6,402 nucleotides of DNA from an uncultured Collinsella sp. (GTDB lineage Bacteria > Actinomycetota > Coriobacteriia > Coriobacteriales > Coriobacteriaceae): contig CABTAA010000097.1 in the NCBI GenBank assembly GCA_902482615.1, forward strand, positions 1 to 6,402, in the 5' to 3' direction. A program made the position numbers and the translations under genes. Below the pieces are notes generated by a model. The model saw only the letters and a program-made list of their open reading frames with translations, made no database searches and was not told the DNA's origin. Every line of letters begins with the position of its first letter. Within the stretch, counting starts at the first letter, position 1. Below are positions 1-5,417 of this stretch, piece after piece.

Positions 1-4
1 TTCG

Positions 5-367
5 TTAAACGGGCGCTAGGGCGTCACCCTTACACCAACATTTTCGACGCGATCGTTGCTGCAGCGCATGCATTCCCTCGCGAGCGCCGTCAACGGCATC
101 GGCGCCGCGCAGTGCTTCGGTCACCACAACCGCCGGCTCGTACAGATTATCGAATCCCAGGTTCTGGCTCACGCCCTTGAGCGTGTGCGCTGCCATAAAC
201 GCACCTTTGGCGTCTCCCGCCGCCATGGCGGCCTCCAGCTTGTCCATGCTCTCGTCATCCAAAAACTTGAGGGCAAAGCGGGCAAGCATTTCCCCGCCCA
301 TCAGCCGAGCGCACGCGTCATCATAATTGGCGCCGATCTTCTCATACGCCTCACGCATGGAAATCAT
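5..367 (-). CDS. Hpt (histidine phosphotransfer) domain protein
   Basis: A 120-residue stand-alone Hpt protein, presumably a cytoplasmic phosphorelay intermediate that takes phosphate from or gives it to a receiver aspartate. The signature is HTLKG at residues 61-65, with H61 as the expected phosphoacceptor, followed by SQNLGF and a helix typical of the four-helix Hpt bundle. No signal peptide or membrane segment is visible. The start is the first ATG because an AAAGGAG Shine-Dalgarno (minus strand, 383-377) lies 9 nt before it; a second ATG three codons in is possible. It follows the GGDEF-receiver-HD-GYP gene by 23 bp, so the two are probably co-transcribed and the receiver there is its likely partner. 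The last 16 or so residues (RSRRKCWCKGDALAPV) are basic and cysteine-rich, unlike the amphipathic final helix usual in the family. A frameshift near the 3' end is possible. The domain call is secure; the partner is inferred. Confidence 0.86.
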   Translation of the reverse strand: MISMREAYEKIGANYDDACARLMGGEMLARFALKFLDDESMDKLEAAMAAGDAKGAFMAAHTLKGVSQNLGFDNLYEPAVVVTEALRGADAVDGAREGMHALQQRSRRKCWCKGDALAPV

Positions 368-390
368 GGATTAAAACTCCTTTGGTCAAA

Positions 391-2271
391 CTAAATCGTG
401 GGAAACGCGACAACGTCGGCGGGGCGTGCCAACGTCTCGGCAATACGGTCTTGCACCTCGAGCAGGCAGTCGAGCAACAGCGGGTTAAACTCACCGCACT
501 TACCGTCCAAGATCATCTGGATCGCCTCCTTGTGCGGGATAGCGTCCTTGTACACGCGCACGCTCGTCAGGGCATCGTACACGTCGGCCACCGAAACCAC
601 CTGTGCGGCAATGGGAATTTCGTCGCCCTTAAGGCCATCGGGATAACCCTTGCCGTCCCAGCGCTCGTGGTGCCAACGCGCAATCTGGTACGCATATTCC
701 ATAAGCGCATTGCCGACGAGATGTCGGCCCAGCTCAAGCAACATGTCGGCGCCAATCGTAGTATGCGTCTTCATAATCTCGAACTCCTCGGACGTAAGGC
801 GCCCGGGCTTGTTGAGGATCGCATCGTCAATCGACATCTTGCCGATATCGTGCAGCGCCGAAGCCAGGGCAATCGTAGAGCGTTCCTCATTGTCAAGGGA
901 GATGGTGTCGCTACGCTGAACCAGACAGCCAAGCAGCAGCTCGGTCAGCTTCTCGATGTTCGTAACGTGCCTGCCGCTCTCGCCGTTGCGAAGCTCCATG
1001 ACGCCGGCCATGATGTCGATGAGCATGCGACTGTTCTTGACGCGCTCGTTGTACTGCTGGGACAGCAAACTCGTCAGGCGGCGCTGTTTGGCGTATAGGC
1101 GGATGGTGTTGCTTACACGCCGGCGCACGACACGGGAGTCAAACGGGCGGTTGATATAGTCCGAGGCGCCCAGCTCGTACGCGCGCAGAACCATATCATC
1201 GGAATCTTCGCTCGAAATCATGATGAAAGGCAGATTGTCGATACCCGATCGGCGCGACAGATCGGCCAGCACCTCAAAGCCGCTTATGCCCGGCATGACA
1301 ATATCCAGCAGCACGAGCGACAACTCATCGCCATAGCGGTCGACCATGTCGAGCGCCGCACGACCGCTATCGGCCTCGAGGATGCAATACTCGTCCTTGA
1401 GCATCTCTTTGAGAATGGCTCGGTTCATGTCGGAGTCATCGACAATAAGCACCAAAGGCTTGTCGCTTTGGAAGGCTTCGATGGAATCGGCATCGGTCAC
1501 GACCGTACCGGCTTTTGCCTTAGCGCGGCTCAATAACTGGACAGCGCGGCCAACTCCCTCATCGACCGTCTCGCCATGAATGCGAACGCCACCAACACAT
1601 GCCGTCAAGCTCACGTACTCATGGCCCGGAACAATCGTGGAATGAACGGCATCGGACACCTGATGCAGGCGACGGGTGAAGTCATCGGAGGGAATATTGG
1701 GCATGACGACCACAAACTTGTCGCAGCCATAGCGCACAAGCTCGTCAGTCGAACGAATTCCGCTGCGTATGGCTGTCGCCACAGCACCGAGCGCAAGGTC
1801 GCCGGCATGGCGGCCACACGTATCGTTGAAGACCCTAAAATCATCAAGGTCGATCACCGCAACGCCGGCATTCATGCGGGCGCTACGGAGCTTTTCCTTG
1901 TAATATCGGCGATTGCGCACACTCGTCAGCACGTCGGTGTAGACAAGGTCCTCTTCTGCAGCCTCTTGCTCATCGATCGGACGCACCATCAGCAGGACGT
2001 GAGGCTCGCCCTCGACCTTCAGAGGGCGCAGGCGAGCGCGGTACTCGTTACCATCATTGAGCAGCTGCTCCGATACATCATCGGAACCTGCCAAGGCCTC
2101 AAGACTTGACTGGCGCAGACAAGGGCACCGATTGCCGGCGAGCAGGCAGTTAGGCTCGCTCTTAATCTGATCGGCCGACAGCAAACGCACCACGGGGTAG
2201 GTCTTCGCGACGCGGGCGACCTCAGCGGCAGCCTCCTCGTCGGTTAGATTGACCTCGTGATTATTGAGCAT
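391..2271 (-). CDS. Degenerate GGDEF - receiver - HD-GYP signalling protein (probable c-di-GMP phosphodiesterase)
   Basis: A 626-residue cytoplasmic multidomain regulator. Residues 1-105 form a PAS-like region with a small Cys cluster (C42, C49, C51). Residues 106-260 form a GGDEF domain: TDVLTSVRNRR (112-122) and DLDDF (141-145) are present, but the signature is GCDKF (182-186), with E to K in the catalytic position, so cyclase activity is unlikely. The RxxD inhibitory site (R173-D176), exactly five residues before it, is kept. Residues 272-392 are a receiver with acidic pair D278/D279 and phosphoacceptor D323 (LLDIVMPG); the usual KPF lysine is replaced by R375. Residues 415-610 are an HD-GYP domain with H435, HDIGK (474-478), H503, HHERWDGKGYP (534-544) and D563 all intact. 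This predicts hydrolysis of c-di-GMP or a related dinucleotide, gated by receiver phosphorylation. The start has a GAAGGGG Shine-Dalgarno just upstream. It is the first gene of a unit with the downstream Hpt gene. Confidence 0.93.
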   Translation of the reverse strand: MLNNHEVNLTDEEAAAEVARVAKTYPVVRLLSADQIKSEPNCLLAGNRCPCLRQSSLEALAGSDDVSEQLLNDGNEYRARLRPLKVEGEPHVLLMVRPIDEQEAAEEDLVYTDVLTSVRNRRYYKEKLRSARMNAGVAVIDLDDFRVFNDTCGRHAGDLALGAVATAIRSGIRSTDELVRYGCDKFVVVMPNIPSDDFTRRLHQVSDAVHSTIVPGHEYVSLTACVGGVRIHGETVDEGVGRAVQLLSRAKAKAGTVVTDADSIEAFQSDKPLVLIVDDSDMNRAILKEMLKDEYCILEADSGRAALDMVDRYGDELSLVLLDIVMPGISGFEVLADLSRRSGIDNLPFIMISSEDSDDMVLRAYELGASDYINRPFDSRVVRRRVSNTIRLYAKQRRLTSLLSQQYNERVKNSRMLIDIMAGVMELRNGESGRHVTNIEKLTELLLGCLVQRSDTISLDNEERSTIALASALHDIGKMSIDDAILNKPGRLTSEEFEIMKTHTTIGADMLLELGRHLVGNALMEYAYQIARWHHERWDGKGYPDGLKGDEIPIAAQVVSVADVYDALTSVRVYKDAIPHKEAIQMILDGKCGEFNPLLLDCLLEVQDRIAETLARPADVVAFPTI

Positions 2272-2421
2272 ATGGGGCCCCTTCGATAGTTTCGCATGGT
2301 AGCGGTGGGTTCCAAATGCTACAAGAGTAACACCTTGCCGATGCAGGTAAGCACGTGAATGCTGTTACATTTTTATGACCTGGCAAACGGCGGTGATGGA
2401 GCCGCGGGCGCGTGGTTATTG

Positions 2422-2448
2422 GCGTATTCGTTAACAATGACGAAACGC
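2422..2448. repeat. Imperfect inverted repeat downstream of the hydrolase gene
   Basis: GCGTATTCGT and ACGAAACGC can pair over 9 bp with one bulged A and an 8-nt loop. It sits about 35 bp past the stop codon of the minus-strand hydrolase gene, where a terminator would be expected. There is no run of T after it on the minus strand, so it is at best a weak, non-canonical terminator. The rest of the 211-bp gap (2272-2482) holds the Shine-Dalgarno of the GGDEF-receiver-HD-GYP gene. I could not pick a convincing promoter there. Confidence 0.25.
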
Positions 2449-2482
2449 TAACAGCCCCTCTCCCCGCAGGTCATCGAGCGCG

Positions 2483-3280
2483 CTAACGCTCCAAGACATC
2501 GCGAACGGCGTTTGCCGCCGTAACGGGGCGATCGCGCAGACCGTTATGCGCGCCCGGGATCGTCACGAGGGGGCAATCGAGATATTCGGCAGCCGCTCGC
2601 GTGCCAGCCTCGCGGGGCGTACCGACCGAGAGCTCGCCCAAAAACACGGCCGACACCGCCTTTGACGCGCGGGCGCGCTCCCAGTCGGGAGCATATGTCA
2701 TATTTGTTCCATATTCGTTCGCCATAAAGCAACGACCATTGCGCAGGGCATGTTTGGCTTCCGCTTCGGTCGTCCCGGGAGCCTCGGGGTCCAAGTCGCC
2801 GAGGGCTCCCAAGAAAAGCCGGAGCGCCCTTGAAACCTTTCCAGCCGCAATCATATCGAGCAAAACCGGAGCTGCGCCCATACCGACGCCTTCGGCCGAC
2901 ACAGCCGGCTCATGCAGAATCGCACGGGCGACGAGATTGGGTTCGGTACGAAGAAGCTCCAGCGCCACCAACGTACCGGCGCTATGCGCAAGCACATTTG
3001 CCGGAGCGCCAACGTGTTCGATCACGGCCTGCAGGTCGGCGGCCTGAGTGGAAAGATCATAGCTGCCGTCTGCCGCATCGCTGCTGCCACCGCAGCCGCG
3101 GCGGTCGTAGGCAATTACACGGTAGTTGCGGCTGAGCTCGCAAGCGATACCGTCAAAAAATGTGCCGTCGACACAAGCGCCGTGTACGCACACCAAGGCA
3201 GGAGTATCAGGCGACACATCCGGGCCGGCATATTCGCGACAGGCAATCGTGGTGCCCGCATTCTCGACCGTAAAATCCAT
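2483..3280 (-). CDS. Alpha/beta-fold hydrolase
   Basis: A 265-residue soluble alpha/beta hydrolase of unknown substrate, a usual length for single-domain members. In order: oxyanion-loop motif VCVHGACVDG (30-39), a strand and turn YDRRGCGGS (58-66), and the nucleophile elbow LAHSAGT (97-103) with S100. Residues 110-205 are probably the cap region. C-terminal IPGAHNG (241-247) supplies the catalytic histidine H245. The acidic member is not certain; it is probably near LGELS (214-218). The elbow is A-H-S-A-G, not the commoner G-H-S-x-G, a tolerated variant. No signal peptide or lid of a secreted lipase is visible. The ATG start follows a G-rich stretch (GATGGGGGC) that can serve as a weak Shine-Dalgarno. 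The gene is divergent from the radical SAM gene and separated by 211 bp from the next gene on its own strand. It could be an esterase, lactonase or C-C hydrolase; the sequence does not say which. Confidence 0.88.
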   Translation of the reverse strand: MDFTVENAGTTIACREYAGPDVSPDTPALVCVHGACVDGTFFDGIACELSRNYRVIAYDRRGCGGSSDAADGSYDLSTQAADLQAVIEHVGAPANVLAHSAGTLVALELLRTEPNLVARAILHEPAVSAEGVGMGAAPVLLDMIAAGKVSRALRLFLGALGDLDPEAPGTTEAEAKHALRNGRCFMANEYGTNMTYAPDWERARASKAVSAVFLGELSVGTPREAGTRAAAEYLDCPLVTIPGAHNGLRDRPVTAANAVRDVLER

Positions 3281-3432
3281 GTTGTGCCCCCATCATCAAT
3301 GCTCATCCAGTTGCACGTCGGTGCGGTTGGATGGACCCGCATTGCCTTACGCCTTGTTAACAGATTAACTGTACCCGACCCGAGGCTTTTCATGGCGCGG
3401 CATAATGAGCGACGTGAAAAAACGAAACTTGT

Positions 3433-3457
3433 AAAGCAAGGGCCCGCACCTTGCTTT
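3433..3457. repeat. Perfect 9-bp inverted repeat in the divergent intergenic region
   Basis: AAAGCAAGG (3433-3441) and CCTTGCTTT (3449-3457) are perfect reverse complements separated by 7 nt. The repeat lies just upstream of the candidate -10 box of the radical SAM gene and covers where its -35 box would be. A dimeric regulator's operator is therefore the simplest reading. No T-run follows on either strand at terminator distance. The function is inferred; the symmetry is seen directly. Confidence 0.5.
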
Positions 3458-3465
3458 GGAGCCGA

Positions 3466-3474
3466 TGCTATGCT
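3466..3474 (+). promoter_or_regulatory. Candidate extended -10 promoter of the radical SAM gene
   Basis: TGCTATGCT is an extended -10 (TGn followed by TATGCT). Transcription would begin near 3481, about 10 nt before the GAGGAG Shine-Dalgarno. The matching -35 position (about 3446-3451) has no good TTGACA match and is overlapped by the 3433-3457 inverted repeat. That would fit a promoter controlled by a bound protein. Confidence 0.35.
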
Positions 3475-3505
3475 TAGGCACAATTGTCTTGAGGAGCATA
3501 TGCCT

Positions 3506-4282
3506 ATGTCTACGTTTTTGAATGCCAGCCCCATCTTTGGGCCCGTTCGCAGCCGTCGCCTTGGTCTCTCGCTCGGCGTCAACATGATGCCGGCCAGCGG
3601 CAAAATCTGCACGTTCGACTGCATTTACTGCGAAAACGGCCTCAACGCCGAGCGCCCCTGTCATGAGCCGTACAACACAGCTGCCGTGGTACTCGACGCG
3701 CTCGAGGCAAAGCTGCGCGAGATGGCAGCCGAGGGCGAGCTCCCCGATGTGATCACCTTCGCAGGCAACGGCGAGCCCACTGCCGCACCGGAGTTTCCGC
3801 AGGCCATCGCCGGCGCCGTCGCGTTGCGCGACGAGCTTGCCCCAAACTCCAAGATCGCCGTGCTCTCCAACGGCGCGCGCGCCGACCGCCCCCAGGTGCA
3901 CGACGCGCTCATGATGGTCGACGACAACATCCTCAAGCTCGATACCGTCGACCCGACGTTTATCCAGCTGCTCGACCAGCCTGTTGGCCCCTACGACGTC
4001 GAGCACCAGATCGAAACGTTCGCAAGCTTTGACGGTCACGTTATTATCCAGACGATCTTTTTGACCGGCGAGTATCAGGGCAAGCTCATCGATAACACCG
4101 GCGAGGAGTACGTTGCCCCCTGGCTCGCGGCACTCGAGCGCATTCGTCCGCAGGAGGCGACCATCTACACGGTGGCGCGCGAGACACCGGTCGACGGCCT
4201 TGCCAAAGCAACGCCCGAGGTGCTCGACACGATCGCCGCACGCGTGCGCGCCCTCGGCATTCCCTGCCAGGTGAGCTACTAG
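3506..4282 (+). CDS. Radical SAM protein (COG0731-like)
   Basis: A 258-residue cytoplasmic radical SAM enzyme. The 4Fe-4S cluster motif CX3CX2C is CTFDCIYC (C35, C39, C42), preceded by FGPVRSRRLGLSLG (11-24). That N-terminal pattern is typical of the COG0731 group, which includes wyosine-type tRNA-modifying relatives. GNGEPT (87-92) is the SAM-binding GGE-type motif, and SNGA (121-124) and KLDTVDP (144-150) match later conserved strands. There is no extra cluster or substrate-binding domain, so the substrate is unknown; a tRNA role should not be assumed. The reading frame is open far upstream (from 2912), but that part is antisense to the hydrolase gene. I chose the ATG at 3506 because GAGGAG (3491-3496) lies 9 nt before it; the ATG at 3500 is only 3 nt from that site. 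The gene has its own candidate promoter and is divergent from the hydrolase. Confidence 0.88.
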   Translation: MSTFLNASPIFGPVRSRRLGLSLGVNMMPASGKICTFDCIYCENGLNAERPCHEPYNTAAVVLDALEAKLREMAAEGELPDVITFAGNGEPTAAPEFPQAIAGAVALRDELAPNSKIAVLSNGARADRPQVHDALMMVDDNILKLDTVDPTFIQLLDQPVGPYDVEHQIETFASFDGHVIIQTIFLTGEYQGKLIDNTGEEYVAPWLAALERIRPQEATIYTVARETPVDGLAKATPEVLDTIAARVRALGIPCQVSY

Positions 4283-4300
4283 CAAAACCACGCAGTAGCT
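4274..4300 (+). repeat. Small hairpin spanning the radical SAM stop codon
   Basis: AGCTACT (4274-4280) pairs perfectly with AGTAGCT (4294-4300) across 13 nt, and the TAG stop starts at the last base of the left arm. No T-run follows. With only 7 bp it may be chance or a weak 3' end structure. Confidence 0.2.
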
Positions 4301-4323
4301 AGTGTCCGCCATCCCACTCCATC

Positions 4324-4390
4324 AGTTGCGGTGATATAGTTCCTGTTTATGCTGTTAAACCGCTTAAATCGGAACTATATCACCGCAACT
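4324..4390. repeat. Perfect 20-bp inverted repeat between the radical SAM and methionine aminopeptidase genes
   Basis: The arms 4324-4343 (starting AGTTGCGGTGATATAG) and 4371-4390 (ending TATCACCGCAACT) are perfect 20-bp reverse complements around a 27-nt AT-rich centre. The centre has a minor GTTTA/TAAAC stem of its own. The right arm ends in a short T-run (4390-4393), so on the plus strand it could end transcription of the radical SAM gene. The long loop is unusual for a terminator, and the size and symmetry also suit a dispersed palindromic repeat or a small non-autonomous element. The right arm touches the -35 area of the next gene's promoter. Confidence 0.7.
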
Positions 4391-4411
4391 TTTATGGACG
4401 CGTGGGTGGGC

Positions 4412-4417
4412 TATACT
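4412..4417 (+). promoter_or_regulatory. Candidate -10 box for the methionine aminopeptidase gene
   Basis: TATACT differs from the -10 consensus at one base and stands 14 nt before the AAAGGAAG Shine-Dalgarno (4429-4436), which is well placed before the ATG at 4443. The -35 area (about 4389-4395, T-rich, CTTTTAT) is a poor match and overlaps the end of the large inverted repeat. A short leader of about 20 nt is implied. Confidence 0.45.
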
Positions 4418-4442
4418 AGCTGCGAATGAAAGGAAGTTAGCC

Positions 4443-5330
4443 ATGTTTGACAACGGACCCGTACCCGGCCGCAACGATGCTTGCTGGTGCGGCAGCGGCA
4501 AAAAATATAAGAAATGCCATAGCGCCTTTGATGAGCGCCTCGAGCGCTTGTGGGAAGAGGGCTGGGAGGTTCTGCCCCGCACGCTCTACAAGACGCCCGC
4601 CGACATCGAGGGCATCAAGCGCTCTGCCGCCATCAACGTGGGCGTGCTTGACTACGTAGGCGAGCACATCGCCGCGGGCATGACCACCAACCAGATCGAC
4701 CAGATGATCTACGACTACACCGTCGAGCACGGTGGCACGCCGGCCGATCTCAACTACGAGGGCTATCCCAAGAGCGTGTGCACCTCGATCAACGACGTCG
4801 TCTGCCACGGTATCCCCTGCGATGCGGATGTGCTGCACGAGGGCGATATTATCAACGTGGACTGCTCCACGATCCTGGACGGTTACTTTAGCGATTCGAG
4901 CCGCATGTTCTGTATCGGCGAGGTCTCGGCCGAGCGCCAGCGCCTGGTCGACGTCACCCGCGCCAGCGTGGAGGCGGGCCTGGCAGCCGTCAAGCCATGG
5001 CTACCGTTGTCCGTGATGGCCGAGGCCGTGCAAAAGACGGTCGAGGACGCCGGCTTTAGCGTGGTGCGCGAGTACGGTGGACACGGCATCGGTAAGGAGT
5101 TCCACGAGGACCCGTTTGTGGGCTTTACCACCGAGGCGCCCGATGTGGACACCATCATGGCTCCGGGCATGGTCTTTACCATCGAGCCCATGGTCAACGC
5201 CGGAACGCCCGACATCAAGATCAGCAAGGGCGACGGTTGGTGCGTGCGCACCAAGGACGGCAGCGATTCGGCCCAGTGCGAGGTACAGCTCGTGGTGACC
5301 GAGGACGGCTACGAGCTGCTGAGCTGGTAG
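4443..5330 (+). CDS. map: Type I methionine aminopeptidase with N-terminal SEC-C zinc motif
   Basis: A 295-residue cytoplasmic metalloprotease that removes the initiator methionine from new proteins. Residues 10-26 form a SEC-C zinc-binding motif CWCGSGKKYKKCH (C14, C16, C25, H26), the element found at the C-terminus of SecA and known to touch ribosomes. Its presence suggests docking at the nascent-chain exit. A linker is followed by the pita-bread catalytic domain from about residue 50. All five metal ligands are visible: D140 and D151 (NVDCSTILDGYFSD), H214 (GGHGIG), E248 (FTIEPM) and E280 (SAQCE). The active-site H122 (VVCHGIP) and H221 (FHEDP) are also present. The usual SAQ-x-EH has V281 instead of His, a minor variant. 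Length is that of a plain type I enzyme plus about 45 residues. The ATG has a good AAAGGAAG site 6 nt upstream. The gene appears to be transcribed alone. Confidence 0.95.
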   Translation: MFDNGPVPGRNDACWCGSGKKYKKCHSAFDERLERLWEEGWEVLPRTLYKTPADIEGIKRSAAINVGVLDYVGEHIAAGMTTNQIDQMIYDYTVEHGGTPADLNYEGYPKSVCTSINDVVCHGIPCDADVLHEGDIINVDCSTILDGYFSDSSRMFCIGEVSAERQRLVDVTRASVEAGLAAVKPWLPLSVMAEAVQKTVEDAGFSVVREYGGHGIGKEFHEDPFVGFTTEAPDVDTIMAPGMVFTIEPMVNAGTPDIKISKGDGWCVRTKDGSDSAQCEVQLVVTEDGYELLSW

Positions 5331-5342
5331 CCCGGCGTTTTT
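5307..5342 (+). terminator. Possible terminator overlapping the methionine aminopeptidase stop codon
   Basis: GGCTAC (5307-5312) pairs with GTAGCC (5327-5332), which contains the TAG stop. Inside it, AGCT pairs with AGCT around a GCTG tetraloop, with one G-G mismatch between the two stems. Five T residues follow at 5338-5342, but 5 nt away from the stem, so the fit to a classical terminator is loose. Much of it is coding sequence, so chance is a real alternative. Confidence 0.3.
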
Positions 5343-5363
5343 ATAGCGTTTTGCCTGATACAA

Positions 5364-5397
5364 CCTGCCAAAAATGAACCTGTTCCTTTTTGGCAGG
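5364..5397. repeat. Long near-perfect palindrome in the leader of the dehydrogenase gene
   Basis: CCTGCCAAAAA (5364-5374) pairs perfectly with TTTTTGGCAGG (5387-5397). Within the 12-nt centre, GAAC and GTTC pair again around CT, giving 15 of 16 possible pairs over 34 bp. It ends 6 nt before the GGAGAGG Shine-Dalgarno of the next gene. The T-run is inside the stem and no T-run follows it, so it is not a standard plus-strand terminator. An operator, an mRNA leader hairpin or a dispersed palindromic repeat are the options. Confidence 0.6.
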
Positions 5398-5417
5398 CTG
5401 AGCGGAGAGGACTGCTT

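Noticed and set aside
382..1098. A 238-codon plus-strand frame opposite the HD-GYP region.
   Set aside because: It is a shadow of a gene with clear catalytic motifs; no motif or convincing ribosome-binding site supports it.
2272..2482. A promoter for the GGDEF/HD-GYP operon, for example TTGCCA near an AT-rich stretch on the minus strand, and a GTAACA/TGTTAC pair (2327-2332, 2363-2368).
   Set aside because: No -35/-10 pair has acceptable spacing, and the 6-bp repeat with a 30-bp gap is within chance.
2912..3505. Long N-terminal extension of the radical SAM reading frame on the plus strand.
   Set aside because: It is antisense to the hydrolase gene and to the divergent gap, has no domain, and the family begins at MSTFLNASPIFGPV, which has its own Shine-Dalgarno.
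3365..4312. A 315-codon open frame on the minus strand across the radical SAM gene.
   Set aside because: The overlapped gene is clearly real on the other strand. The translation has no recognisable domain and reflects GC-rich codon bias.
4324..4390. Attachment site or invertible switch made by the 20-bp inverted repeat.
   Set aside because: The enclosed segment is only 27 bp with no promoter facing a gene, and no recombinase lies nearby.
5376..5385. GAACCTGTTC as a LexA (SOS) box.
   Set aside because: The Gram-positive LexA site needs GAAC and GTTC separated by four bases. Here there are two, and the match is explained by the larger palindrome.
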